A stretch of DNA of 64,000 bases, taken from contig JAFHKN010000002.1 of assembly GCA_016937575.1 (NCBI GenBank), positions 186,001-250,000 on the forward strand, given 5' to 3'. Source of the DNA: Roseomonas aeriglobus (GTDB taxonomy: Bacteria > Pseudomonadota > Alphaproteobacteria > Sphingomonadales > Sphingomonadaceae). The notes under the pieces were generated by a model. The model did not search any database. It saw nothing but the letters and a program-made list of their open reading frames with translations, and had not been told where the DNA came from. This document shows, piece by piece, positions 45,105-54,417 of this stretch. Positions within the stretch are counted from its first letter, which is position 1; the number at the start of each line of letters is the position of its first letter. The translations under genes were made by a program, and so were the position numbers.

Positions 45105-47159
45105 ATGCGGGTGATGAGTATTGCACTTGGCGGTTGCATCAAGGCGCCGCCCGTCGCGTTCGGCCTGACGGAGGATACCGGGGGGCACATAACCTATGCT
45201 CTGGGTGCGGCGCAGGCGCTGGCCGCTCGGCACGACGTATCGGCGGTGGAGATCGTTACGCGGCTGATCGACGATCCTGTGCTGGGTCCGGCCTATGCCC
45301 GGCAGTATGAACCGATCGGCGCGCGGGTGGCGATCCGGCGGATCGATACCGGGACGCGCGCCTATCTGTCGAAGGAGGCGAGTTGTGCGGACCGGCCAGC
45401 CTTCATCTCCGCGTTGCTCCGCTATCTCGAAACGGCGGAAGTGCGTCCGGATGTCATCCATGCCCACTTCTCCGATGCGGCCGAAGTGGCGATGGCGGTT
45501 CGCGCCCGGTTCGGTATTCCGTTCATCTACACCGCGCATTCGCTTGGTATCGACAAGGCAAACAGTTTCGGCGCCCACGGGCAGTCCCTCGACAGCCGCA
45601 TCGCCCATGAGGGTCGCGCGATCGTCGAGGCGGACGCGATCATCGCCTCCTCGCGCGACGAGGCGGAGCGGCAGTTGATGCTCTACCCCGGCGCATCGCC
45701 CGCGCGGATCCACTGCGTGCCGCCGGGGGCGTCGCTGGACGGGGCTGGGCCGCCGGACATGGCTGCTGCAGCTGCGCTGGTCGCGCCGTTCCTTCGGGAT
45801 CCGGCCAAGCCGATGCTGCTCGCCATCGCGCGGCCCGTGCGCAAGAAGAACCTTGCCGCTCTGGTTGACCTCTACGCTGCCGACGCGGACCTGCGCCAGC
45901 GGTGCAACCTCGTCATCGTTGCCGGTCTGCGCGACGGACCGGACAGCGGCGAAGACGAGCAGCGCGCGGTCATCGGCAGCCTGATCGATCGGCTCGACCG
46001 ACATGATCTCTACGGATCGCTTGCCTTGCCGAAGCGACACGGGGCGGGCGACGTCGCCGGCCTGTACGCGCTGGCAAAGGCGACCGGTGGCGTATTCGTC
46101 AATCCCGCCCTGACCGAGCCCTACGGCCTGACCCTCACCGAAGCGGCGACGCATGGCCTGCCCGTGGTGGCGACGCTGCATGGCGGGCCGGCGGACATCG
46201 TCGCGCGGCTCGGGCACGGTGCGATCGCCGATCCCAATGATCCGATCCGCTTCGCCAATGCCATTCGTCGGTTGATCGATGATCGCGCCGCCTGGGACGC
46301 GGCGTCGCATAACGGCAGGACGCGCTCGCGGCAGCTCGGCTGGCCCGCCTATGCCGCGCGCTTCGTCGAGATTGCGCAGGGCATTATCGAGCGGGCGAAG
46401 CGTCCGGCGGCGATGGTGCGGCGGGCGGTGTTCGACGATGTCCTGCTCAGCGACATCGATAATACGTTGACCGGCTGCGCTGAGGGGGCGGCGGCATTGT
46501 GCGACCTGTTGCGCCGTCGGCCCGGTCTTGGCTTCGGCGTCGCCACCGGACGATCGCTCCAAGAGGCGCATCGTCTGCTGGCCGAATGGGCCTACCCCGA
46601 GCCGAACCTGCTGATCACGTCGGTCGGATCGGAAATCTATTGGCGCGACGGGCGTACGCTGAGCGCCGACACCGATTTCGCAGCATATATCGCCGAGGGG
46701 TGGCGACCGCGGCGGGTTGCGAGCGTCCTGGAAAGTCTGGCGGGTCTCACGCCACAACCACCGGTCGATCAGCGGCGGTTCAAGCTCAGCTATTTCACCG
46801 ATAGCGAGGCGGTGGCTGCGACGGTCCGCGCGCGGTTGGCCGCGGCGGGTGTCGAGGCGCGGGTCGTCTACAGCCATGGCCGCCTGCTCGACGTGTTGCC
46901 GGCGCGGGCCGGCAAGGGGGCGGCGATGGTCTGGGCCGCGCGCCGGCTCGGCTTGCCGCTGTCCCGGATTCACGCCGCCGGCGATAGTGGCAACGACCTC
47001 GACATGCTCCAGGCGTGTCCCAACGCGATCGTCGTCGCCAACCATGAATCGGCACTGACGCCGCTGCGCGCCACCGGCCGCGCCTATTTCGCCACGGCGC
47101 CGCATGCCGCAGGCGTGCTGGAGGCCTTGGTTCATCGCTTCCAGGGGACTGCTGCATGA
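45105..47159 (+). CDS. Sucrose-phosphate synthase-like GT4 fused to HAD phosphatase
   Basis: 684 aa from ATG 45105 (GGAAAGG upstream; in-frame ATG at 45072 also possible). The GT4 part has TEDTGGHITYALGAAQALA, ARPVRKKNLAALV and EPYGLTLTEAATHGLP (E-x7-E). From ~440 a HAD/sucrose-phosphatase-like part follows: LSDIDNTLTG, LITSVGSEIYW, RFKLSYF, LPARAGKGAAM, AGDSGNDLDML. This is the bifunctional architecture of plant and proteobacterial SPS, making sucrose from UDP-glucose and fructose-6-phosphate. First of three overlapping glycosyltransferase genes; product here is inferred. Confidence 0.82.
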   Translation: MRVMSIALGGCIKAPPVAFGLTEDTGGHITYALGAAQALAARHDVSAVEIVTRLIDDPVLGPAYARQYEPIGARVAIRRIDTGTRAYLSKEASCADRPAFISALLRYLETAEVRPDVIHAHFSDAAEVAMAVRARFGIPFIYTAHSLGIDKANSFGAHGQSLDSRIAHEGRAIVEADAIIASSRDEAERQLMLYPGASPARIHCVPPGASLDGAGPPDMAAAAALVAPFLRDPAKPMLLAIARPVRKKNLAALVDLYAADADLRQRCNLVIVAGLRDGPDSGEDEQRAVIGSLIDRLDRHDLYGSLALPKRHGAGDVAGLYALAKATGGVFVNPALTEPYGLTLTEAATHGLPVVATLHGGPADIVARLGHGAIADPNDPIRFANAIRRLIDDRAAWDAASHNGRTRSRQLGWPAYAARFVEIAQGIIERAKRPAAMVRRAVFDDVLLSDIDNTLTGCAEGAAALCDLLRRRPGLGFGVATGRSLQEAHRLLAEWAYPEPNLLITSVGSEIYWRDGRTLSADTDFAAYIAEGWRPRRVASVLESLAGLTPQPPVDQRRFKLSYFTDSEAVAATVRARLAAAGVEARVVYSHGRLLDVLPARAGKGAAMVWAARRLGLPLSRIHAAGDSGNDLDMLQACPNAIVVANHESALTPLRATGRAYFATAPHAAGVLEALVHRFQGTAA

Positions 47160-48289
47160 CCGCGCCGATCGGCTATTTCGTCCATCATCAGGGACGCGGC
47201 CATGCCGAACGCGCGGCAGCGATCGCCGCCGCGTTGACGCCCTCCCGGCCGATCGCCTTCTTCACTGCACGACCGGACATCTTTCCCGCACTGCCGGCGC
47301 ATGCAGAGGTGATCGCGATCCCGTCGCTGTTCGAACCGCCGGCGACGGCACCGCAGGGCTTCGCGCAGGATCGCACGCCCGACACGCTCCATTGTGCCCC
47401 GTTGGGGTGGCAAACGATCACACACGCCGTGGCGACGATCGCCGCCTGGTTCGACTCAGCGCGCCCCGGTCTGTTCGTGACCGACGTGTCCGCGGAACTC
47501 GCCCAGCTCGCCCGCATCGCGTCGGTCCCGCATGTCGCGGTATTGCAGCATGGCGACCGCGCCGACCCCGGCCACATGGCAGCCTATGAAAGTGCGGTAG
47601 GCATTCTCGCACCCTATGACGCCAGCCTGGAGCAGCCCGGCCGGCCGGCGTGGATGACGGCCAAAACCCATTATGCCCCCGGCGTCGGAATCGATGCCCG
47701 CACACCCGATCGCAGCGAGGCGCGGGCGGCGCTGGGCCTGCCCGCCGACGCCGAGATCGTCCTTGCGGTCGGTGGCGGCGGGGGGAGCGGGACGCCGGCA
47801 ACCCCGCTCACGCTCGGGGCGCGGGCGGAGCCGGACAGCCTGTGGATCTCGATCGGCGAAGTTCAGCAGGAATGGCATGCGACGCCGCCCGACAACCTGC
47901 GTCACATGGGTTGGGTGGCGGATCCAGAGCAATGGATTGCAGCGGCGAACCGCGTCGTATCATCGGCGGGCAATACGACGGTCCACATGATCGCCGCGGC
48001 GGGCCGGCCATGGATCATCGTCCCCGAATGGCGGTATTTCGACGAGCAGCTATGGAAGGCGCGGATGCTGGGTACGGCCGGCGCCGCGATCATGCTCGAT
48101 CACTGGCCGTCGCATGCGGGGGCCTGGCGCGACGCCTGGGCGGCGGCTTCGGCGTGCGACCTGTCGCACCAGCGTCGCTTGATCGATCCGGAGGCGGCCA
48201 CGAACGCCGCCGCCTGGCTCGACCGTCTTGCCGGATGGCGGGATTCCGCGCCGACCGCCGACATGATCGTCGCGGAGCGGATCGCGTGA
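47156..48289 (+). CDS. MurG-like glycosyltransferase
   Basis: 377 aa. N-terminal YFVHHQGRGHAERAAAIAAAL resembles the glycine-rich GHxxR loop of MurG/GT28-type enzymes. The C-terminal half has LAVGGGGGSGTP, HMGWVADPEQWIAAANRVVSSAGNTTVHMIAAAGRPWIIVPE, the usual donor-binding layout (S/GxG-x-E/T...P). Overlaps the SPS-like gene by 4 nt and the next gene by 4 nt. Donor and acceptor unknown. Confidence 0.75.
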   Translation: MTAPIGYFVHHQGRGHAERAAAIAAALTPSRPIAFFTARPDIFPALPAHAEVIAIPSLFEPPATAPQGFAQDRTPDTLHCAPLGWQTITHAVATIAAWFDSARPGLFVTDVSAELAQLARIASVPHVAVLQHGDRADPGHMAAYESAVGILAPYDASLEQPGRPAWMTAKTHYAPGVGIDARTPDRSEARAALGLPADAEIVLAVGGGGGSGTPATPLTLGARAEPDSLWISIGEVQQEWHATPPDNLRHMGWVADPEQWIAAANRVVSSAGNTTVHMIAAAGRPWIIVPEWRYFDEQLWKARMLGTAGAAIMLDHWPSHAGAWRDAWAAASACDLSHQRRLIDPEAATNAAAWLDRLAGWRDSAPTADMIVAERIA

Positions 48290-49197
48290 CGCTGTCCGTC
48301 TGCACGCTTGGCGCTGGGCGGGACACGCATCTCGTCAACCTGGTTCACGGCCTCAATGGCCAGAGCCTGGCGCCAGCCGAACTGGTGATCGCCTTGATGC
48401 AGGACCGGCCGTACGACCTACCGGAAACACGCTTTCCGGTGCGGCAGATCCTGCTCGGCGGTGGCGGAATACCTTTGGCGGCAGCGCGCAACGTCGCGGC
48501 GGTGGCGGCGACGCGGCCCGAGATCGCATTCCTCGATATCGACTGTATTCCCGATCCGCAGCTGGTCGCCGACTATGCCACACTGCTCGCCGGGCAGGAT
48601 GCGCTGCTGATGGGGGAGGTCCAATATCTGCCCGCCGGAGCGACCGATCATGGCATCGACTTCACCCGCTTCGCTGCTGTCGGCGAAACGCACTGCGACC
48701 GCGCCGGCCCGCCCGAAACCTCGTTGGGCGTGTGTACCGACTATCGCTGTTTCTGGTCGCTGAACTTCGCCATGCGCCGCGACCGGTTCCTGGCGCTAGG
48801 GGGCTTCGACGAACGCTATGTCGGCTATGGGGGCGAGGATACCGACTTCGGCCGCGTTGCCTTCACGGCGGGCGTGCCCTTCTTCTGGACGCGGGGCGCG
48901 CGCGCCTACCATCAGCACCATCCGCACCATATGCCGCCCGTCCATCACGTGGAGAGCGTCGTTGCCAACGCCCGCGCATTTCGCGACAAATGGGGCGAAT
49001 GGACGATGCCGCACTGGCTCCGCTGCTTCGAACTGATGGGACTGATCGCGCGCGACGGCGACGATTACAGGATCTTGCGGGCACCTGACGAAGCGGACCT
49101 GGCTCTCACCCGCCAGCAGTCGCACATGCCCTATGCCAGTACGGCGCGGGTCATGGCGGTGCTGGAGCAGCGCGCAGCGGCGATGGCCGCAGCGTAG
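48286..49197 (+). CDS. Glycosyltransferase family 2-like protein
   Basis: 303 aa from GTG 48286, overlapping the previous stop (GTGA). GT-A features: LSVCTLGAGRD start, FLDIDCIPDPQLV (DxD-type metal site), and FDERYVGYGGEDTDFGRVAF, the galactosyltransferase-type GxGGED acceptor motif. A histidine-rich stretch HQHHPHHMPPVHHVE (~205-219) follows. Its 3' end overlaps the convergent GT4 gene by 67 bp. Confidence 0.82.
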   Translation: MTLSVCTLGAGRDTHLVNLVHGLNGQSLAPAELVIALMQDRPYDLPETRFPVRQILLGGGGIPLAAARNVAAVAATRPEIAFLDIDCIPDPQLVADYATLLAGQDALLMGEVQYLPAGATDHGIDFTRFAAVGETHCDRAGPPETSLGVCTDYRCFWSLNFAMRRDRFLALGGFDERYVGYGGEDTDFGRVAFTAGVPFFWTRGARAYHQHHPHHMPPVHHVESVVANARAFRDKWGEWTMPHWLRCFELMGLIARDGDDYRILRAPDEADLALTRQQSHMPYASTARVMAVLEQRAAAMAAA

Positions 49198-50231
49198 CTT
49201 TCCTCGTATCGAGCGACCATCGCCGGCGCGCCGAACATCGCTTCGGCGCGCGCGCGGCAGGTGCGCGGATCGATTGCCCCGACCGTCTGCATTGCCTTGG
49301 CCAGATCGTCGACCGACGTCGCCACCGCACCGCAATCCCCGATCACTTCGCGCAGCGCCCCGCGGTCGAGCGCGACCACGGGCGTGCCGCAAGCAAGCGC
49401 CTCGGCCGCGACCAGCCCGAACGGCTCGTCCCAGCACGGGGTACAGAGCAGCATGGCCGCCGTCCGCATCTGCGCCGCAAGCGCGGCGCCCGAGAGGTGG
49501 CCGAGATAACGGTGCGAGCCCGTGATCAACTGCGACACGTCCGAGAAATAATCCGCGCAATCGATCGGCCCGGCGACGTCCAGCCCGATCCCCGCCGCCG
49601 TCGCCGCCATCAGCGCCTCGCGCGTGCCCTTGGTCGGGGTAATCCGACCGCACCACAATGCCCGGTCGCCCTTGGTCAGCGAGAAGGCGAAACGATCGAG
49701 GTCGATTCCATTGTGAGCGACCGCGATCCGGTCATCGGTGGCGACATCGCTCCACAACGGCCGCTGGCTTTGCGACGTGACCGTCAGCTGCAGCCAGGGC
49801 GAACGATTGCGTGCGATCGCGTCGCGCAGCCGGGAGAAGGGCGGCACGTGGAGCGATGTCACCATCGGCACGCCGTCCCTGGCCGCCCAATCGTGGATCG
49901 GCGCCGAAAGGCTGTTGTTGTGGACGACATCGAAATGGCCCTCGCGGATCGCCGTCCACGCCTCGGCATAGGCGATGTCGAGCCAGTCGCTCAGTTCGGG
50001 GCGCATATGCCACAAGGCCCATGGCATCACCGCTTCATAGGCGCGGTGCGTGATCGGATGGAGCGGCAAGTCGGCGCCACTGTCACCGCTTGCAAAGAGC
50101 GTGACCTGGTGACCCGCCGCCTGCAACGCGCGCACGAGCAATGCGGCATGCGCCTCCATTCCACCCATGAACGGCTCGGCGATCGGATGCCGAAGATGAG
50201 CAACCACCGCCACGCGAAGCATCGCTGTCAT
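49131..50231 (-). CDS. Glycosyltransferase family 4
   Basis: 366 aa from ATG 50231, with AGGGGG 5 nt upstream. GT-B features: HLRHPIAEPFMGGMEAHAALLVRAL at the N-terminus, ALWCGRITPTKGTREAL, and EPFGLVAAEALACGTPVVAL (E-x7-E donor site). Convergent with the GT2-like gene, sharing 67 bp of coding sequence. Probably part of the same glycan pathway though on the other strand. Confidence 0.85.
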   Translation of the reverse strand: MTAMLRVAVVAHLRHPIAEPFMGGMEAHAALLVRALQAAGHQVTLFASGDSGADLPLHPITHRAYEAVMPWALWHMRPELSDWLDIAYAEAWTAIREGHFDVVHNNSLSAPIHDWAARDGVPMVTSLHVPPFSRLRDAIARNRSPWLQLTVTSQSQRPLWSDVATDDRIAVAHNGIDLDRFAFSLTKGDRALWCGRITPTKGTREALMAATAAGIGLDVAGPIDCADYFSDVSQLITGSHRYLGHLSGAALAAQMRTAAMLLCTPCWDEPFGLVAAEALACGTPVVALDRGALREVIGDCGAVATSVDDLAKAMQTVGAIDPRTCRARAEAMFGAPAMVARYEESYAAAIAAARCSSTAMTRAVLA

Positions 50232-50446
50232 AGTGCCCCCTAAAGCTGCCAACGCTACTAGCGTTTGCGCCCGGGATCCGTTCCACACGAAGGTTGTGTC
50301 GGGCGGGCTAACCCGTCCCAGCCATCGAACACACTGCTACGGCAGGCGGACCGTTCCTGCAGTCAGCGCGCTTATAGCCGCTTGAGCGTGCTGCCGGCGT
50401 CGTTCGCGTTTGAGCCGGCCAAGACCTCAATGCACATGGTGCGGGA

Positions 50447-50812
50447 TTAGCGCCTGCGGCGTGGCAGTTCGACCGGCTGAAACTTGCCCAGACCGCAGCT
50501 CGCCCCGCCGGACAGGCCGGGGGCCTGCAGGACCGTGATGATATCGACGTCGCACAGCCGCGGCTGGGGCAGGGTGTAGGCGAAGCGGCGTTCGAAGCCG
50601 AGGCTGGGGCAGGACTGCGGCAGCGTGTTGCGATAGGTCCGGCCGCCCACGGTGAAGTCGATCACGCGGTCGCTGCGCACCTGGCTGCGCAGGCCGACGG
50701 TCGAGATGCACGACACCGGTTCGCCGACGGCGCGCGCGGGCGGGATGACATCGTCGCGGGCGAGCGCAGGGGCGGCGATCAGCAGGATGGCGGCGAAGGC
50801 GAGGCGGGTCAT
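50447..50812 (-). CDS. Small secreted hypothetical protein
   Basis: 121 aa from ATG 50812. Signal peptide MTRLAFAAILLIAAPALA, then a cysteine-bearing domain (CISTVGL, SCPSLGFERRFAY, LCDVDIITVL, CGLGKFQPVELPRRRR) with four cysteines likely in two disulfides. The pattern VGxxYRNTLPQSCPxL is one I associate with conserved sphingomonad exported proteins without known function. It overlaps the nth stop by 4 nt. Confidence 0.7.
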   Translation of the reverse strand: MTRLAFAAILLIAAPALARDDVIPPARAVGEPVSCISTVGLRSQVRSDRVIDFTVGGRTYRNTLPQSCPSLGFERRFAYTLPQPRLCDVDIITVLQAPGLSGGASCGLGKFQPVELPRRRR

Positions 50813-51483
50813 GGCGCGATGTCTCCGTCCGCCGCTGCGACGGTCTTCGGCGGCGGCGTCTTCGGTTTGAACGGACAAAGGTCGACAACGATGCATCGCC
50901 AGCATTCGGGCTTGCGCGCTTTACACGTATAGCGGCCGTGCAGGATCAGCCAATGGTGTGCGTGCAGGCGGAACGGCTGGGGCACGACCTTGTCGAGTTT
51001 CTGTTCGACCGCGACGACGTCCTTGCCGGGCGCGAGCCTGGTGCGGTTGCACACACGGAAGATGTGGGTGTCGACCGCAAAGGTTTCATGCCCGAAGGCG
51101 GTGTTGAGAACGACGTTCGCCGTCTTGCGCCCGACGCCCGGCAACGCCTCCAGCGCGGCGCGATCCTCGGGCACCACGCCGCCATGGTCGCGGACCAGAG
51201 CCTCGCTCAGCGCCAGGACGTTCTTCGCCTTGGTGTTGTTGAAGTTGATCGTACGGACATAGTCGCGGATCGTATCGAGCCCCAGCGCGACCATCTTGTC
51301 GGGCGTATCGGCGACCGCGAACAGGCTGCGCGTCGCCTTGTTCACCCCCGCATCGGTCATCTGCGCCGACAGCGCGACCGCGACCAGCAGGGTGAAGGGG
51401 TTCGTATATTCGAGCTCGGTCACCGGATGCGGGTCATGCTCCGCCAGCCGGTGGAAGAAGGTGACGACATCGGCCTTCTTCAA
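50809..51483 (-). CDS. nth: Endonuclease III
   Basis: 224 aa from TTG 51483, which overlaps the dapB stop (TTGA); GGAGG lies 10 nt upstream within dapB. Helix-hairpin-helix LEALPGVGRKTANVVLNTAFG with the catalytic Lys, Asp in AVDTHIFRV, and the 4Fe-4S cluster C-x6-C-x2-C-x5-C (CKARKPECWRCIVVDLC). Base-excision repair of oxidised pyrimidines. A C-terminal proline-rich tail is extra. Confidence 0.95.
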   Translation of the reverse strand: MKKADVVTFFHRLAEHDPHPVTELEYTNPFTLLVAVALSAQMTDAGVNKATRSLFAVADTPDKMVALGLDTIRDYVRTINFNNTKAKNVLALSEALVRDHGGVVPEDRAALEALPGVGRKTANVVLNTAFGHETFAVDTHIFRVCNRTRLAPGKDVVAVEQKLDKVVPQPFRLHAHHWLILHGRYTCKARKPECWRCIVVDLCPFKPKTPPPKTVAAADGDIAP

Positions 51484-52208
51484 AGCCCGAGCACCTCCGC
51501 CATTCCGTACCGCCCGGGCGCCTGCTTCGCCAGCCACAGCGCCGCGCGCACTGCGCCGCGCGCGAAGATCGCGCGGCTGTCGGCGCGGTGGACCAGTTCG
51601 ATCCGTTCGCCTTCGCTGGCCAGGATGACGCTATGGTCGCCGATCACCGATCCGCCGCGCAGCGACGCGAAGCCGATCGTGCCTTCACTGCGCGCGCCGG
51701 TAACGCCCGCGCGGTCATAAACGCTGGTATCTGCCAGCGTCGTGCCCCGGCCGTCGGCGGCCGCGGCGCCGAGCAGCAGCGCGGTGCCCGATGGCGCATC
51801 GACCTTGTGGCGGTGGTGCATCTCGACGATCTCGATATCCCAGTCGGCATCGAGCCGCGCCGCGGCCTCGCGCACCAGCTGTGCGAGCAGCGTCACGCCG
51901 AGCGAGGTATTGCCGGTCTGGAGCACCGCGATGTCCGTCGCGGCTTCGTCGATCAGCGCGTGGTGTGCGCTCGACAGGCCGGTCGTGCCGATGACGATCG
52001 GTGTCCGGGCGACGCGTGCGGCGGTCAGATGGGCGGCAAGGGCCGCGGGCGCGGAAAAGTCGACGAGCACGTCGGCTGCCTGTGCGATCGGTGCCGGATC
52101 GTCCTTCGCATCGGCGCCACCCGCATGGCGCGCGCCAAGTCCGGATAGTTCCTGGACGATGGCCTGCCCCATCCGTCCCATGCTGCCATAGATGCCGATC
52201 GCCGTCAT
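51480..52208 (-). CDS. dapB: 4-hydroxy-tetrahydrodipicolinate reductase
   Basis: 242 aa from ATG 52208; an in-frame extension upstream is not supported. NAD(P)-binding GIYGSMGRMGQ at the N-terminus, the VIGTTGLS motif, and the catalytic EMHHRHKVDAPSGTAL. Lysine and diaminopimelate synthesis. Translationally coupled with nth downstream. Confidence 0.95.
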   Translation of the reverse strand: MTAIGIYGSMGRMGQAIVQELSGLGARHAGGADAKDDPAPIAQAADVLVDFSAPAALAAHLTAARVARTPIVIGTTGLSSAHHALIDEAATDIAVLQTGNTSLGVTLLAQLVREAAARLDADWDIEIVEMHHRHKVDAPSGTALLLGAAAADGRGTTLADTSVYDRAGVTGARSEGTIGFASLRGGSVIGDHSVILASEGERIELVHRADSRAIFARGAVRAALWLAKQAPGRYGMAEVLGL

Positions 52209-52374
52209 GGCCCGCCTGTGACACATGGCGACCGCGCGGCCCAGCCCCTTGTTCGCGCCGCCCAATCCCACGCCCGAAAGTTTCGGCAATTACTCAAAAT
52301 GGGCAATTTTAAGACGTGGCGGATGACGCAACCTGCTTTGGATCATATTGGACAGTCCAAAGCGCGATTGAATA

Positions 52375-53280
52375 ATGCCTTATCTCGAAACGATCATACA
52401 AAATGATGATCTGCCGTTCCGGACGCTGACGCGGCTGTTGGCGGAGATGCAGACGACGATCAACGCCGCCGGTCTTCGACTGTTCGACGGCGACTTCGAC
52501 CGTTTCGTAATCTTCGCCCTCGTCGTTCGAGAAGGGTTGGGAAATGCGGCGGGACCGCGGCCGATTTCAGCGCATTCGCTGTCGATCTCGCTCAATCGAT
52601 CGTTCGAAACCGTACGGCGCCACGTCAACGCGTTGATCGACGCCGGCTACTGCCAGCGTGTGAAGGGCGGCGTGATCGCCGCGCCGGGTGTCGTCGAGCG
52701 GGAGGATGTCGGCGCGGTGCTGCGTCTGGCGAACGACGCCTTCGTTCGCTTCGTCGAGGATTTTCAGGGCGCTCGCGCCCCGCGAGACATGCCGGTCGCC
52801 CCGCCGTCCCGCGGCCCCGACCTGGCGATCGGCGTCTGCGGTGCGGTCGACATCATGCTCTCGACCGTAGAAAGCAACCGCGGTCACTATCGCGACTGGC
52901 TCGACCTGACGATCTTCTCGACCGTGCTGTGCGGCAATTCGCGGCGCTACGCCCGTGACGGCGAGGCGCTGGGCCTTCCGCTGAACGAGACGCACGCGCT
53001 GCGGCCGAGCGTGATCGCGCGCGTGCTGGGGTTGGCGGAGACGACCGTGCGCCGTCGTACGGCCCGGCTGACGCAGCCCGGCGGTCCTTTGACGCGGGTC
53101 CGGCGAGGGCTGCTGGTCTCGCGGGCGTGGCTGTCGACCATGGCGGCGGCGGAAACCACGGCGCGGACCCAGGAACATGTCCGGCGCGAGATCCGCAAGG
53201 CGGTGGCGCGCGGGTTCCCCATCCACGCGCCGGCTACCGCCTATATCGACGGCCGACCGCCGGCCGCTGAATTCGACTGA
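52375..53280 (+). CDS. Predicted DNA-binding protein with two HTH regions
   Basis: 301 aa. Two helix-turn-helix-like stretches: residues ~62-95 (SAHSLSISLNRSFETVRRHVNALIDAGY) and ~205-245 (RPSVIARVLGLAETTVRRRTARLTQPGGPL). The middle part has no recognised ligand domain. No family known to me. Divergent from dapB with 166 nt between them; upstream, tggacagtccaa is a short palindrome (52349-52360) that could be its operator. Confidence 0.55.
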   Translation: MPYLETIIQNDDLPFRTLTRLLAEMQTTINAAGLRLFDGDFDRFVIFALVVREGLGNAAGPRPISAHSLSISLNRSFETVRRHVNALIDAGYCQRVKGGVIAAPGVVEREDVGAVLRLANDAFVRFVEDFQGARAPRDMPVAPPSRGPDLAIGVCGAVDIMLSTVESNRGHYRDWLDLTIFSTVLCGNSRRYARDGEALGLPLNETHALRPSVIARVLGLAETTVRRRTARLTQPGGPLTRVRRGLLVSRAWLSTMAAAETTARTQEHVRREIRKAVARGFPIHAPATAYIDGRPPAAEFD

Positions 53281-53301
53281 GTTCCGGCGTCCCGGCGCGA
53301 G

Positions 53302-54417
53302 TTATCCTCCGGCGCTGGCGATCTGCACCGTATTCTTGCCCCCGCGCTTTGCCCGGTAGAGCGCGGCATCCGCCGCGCCCAATGCCCGCCCGATATTTTC
53401 GGTGAACAGCGCGACGCCGGCGGAGAAGGTGACGCGGCCGATCGACGCGCCGGTTTCCTGGTTGACCAGCGACCGCGCGGCCAGCCGCTCGCGCGCCTCG
53501 TCGAGCAGCATCACCGCTTCGTGGACGCTGTGCCCTTCGATCAGCACGGCGAACTCCTCACCGCCGTAGCGCCCGACGCACGCCGCCGGTCCAAGCTCTT
53601 CGGCCAGGAAGTTACCGACGAATTTCAGCACGCGGTCGCCGGCCGGATGACCGTGAACGTCGTTCACGCGCTTGAAGTCGTCGATGTCGCACAGGGCCAC
53701 CGCCAGGCGGCGCTGCGTGCCTTCCGTTTCCTCAAGCAATTCGGTCACCCGCCTCTCGAACCCGCGCCGGTTGGGCAGGCCGGTCAGATGGTCGCGCTCC
53801 GCGGCGTCGCGGGCGCGATCCAGGTCGCTGCGCAGCCGTTCGGTTTCACGCCGGGTCTGCTTCAGTTCCGTTTCGACCAGCCGCGTCGTCTCGACGACTT
53901 CGCGCGTCAGCCCCGCGATCCGCTCGAGCGTGCCGGCCGGGTCGGCCTCCAACTGGCCTTGGGCGACATCGAGGGCGTCGCCATAATCCCGCGCAGAGCT
54001 ATGCGATCGGTCGGCTGCGCTCAGACACTCGGTCAGCCGCGCTTCCAGCTGGTCGGCAAGCGCCGCCAGCGCCTGCGGCACCGATTCGACGGGGCGAAGT
54101 TCGGCAACCAGGCCGGCGATGCCGTCGGCGGTCAGCGTACCGCCGTCCGCCAGCATGCGCGTGACGCCGCTGGCAATGCGCGGATCGTGGTTGGTCAGAT
54201 ATGCATGGGCGACCTCGAAGTGAAGCGGCAGCGGTGCCAGGCCATGCCTTTCGAGAAAATCGCCGATGTCGTCGAACAGCTTGCGTTCGACGCGGCGGCG
54301 CATGCCGCCTTCGTCGCTGGCGACGATCGGACGGTCGGGCGTCGGTGCGGAGCCGAACCAGCTCGCCAGGCGCGACAGCCGCGGCGGCGGCGATGCGGAC
54401 AGGGCGGAAGCGGGCAT
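53302..54417 (-). CDS. GGDEF diguanylate cyclase
   Basis: 371 aa from ATG 54417. N-terminal helical region (~1-205, with coiled coil near 165-210), then a GGDEF domain: DHLTGLPNRRGFERRV, CDIDDFKRVNDVHGHPAGD and the active-site GGEEF at ~285-289. The inhibitory RxxD site five residues earlier is absent (GPAACVGR), so product inhibition is unlikely. Makes c-di-GMP. Its start overlaps the stop of the HD-GYP gene by 1 nt; opposing enzymes in one operon. Confidence 0.9.
   Translation of the reverse strand: MPASALSASPPPRLSRLASWFGSAPTPDRPIVASDEGGMRRRVERKLFDDIGDFLERHGLAPLPLHFEVAHAYLTNHDPRIASGVTRMLADGGTLTADGIAGLVAELRPVESVPQALAALADQLEARLTECLSAADRSHSSARDYGDALDVAQGQLEADPAGTLERIAGLTREVVETTRLVETELKQTRRETERLRSDLDRARDAAERDHLTGLPNRRGFERRVTELLEETEGTQRRLAVALCDIDDFKRVNDVHGHPAGDRVLKFVGNFLAEELGPAACVGRYGGEEFAVLIEGHSVHEAVMLLDEARERLAARSLVNQETGASIGRVTFSAGVALFTENIGRALGAADAALYRAKRGGKNTVQIASAGG

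Noticed and set aside
45018..47135. 705-codon open frame opposite the SPS-like gene
   Set aside because: Antisense to a gene with clear GT4 and HAD motifs; arginine-rich shadow composition.
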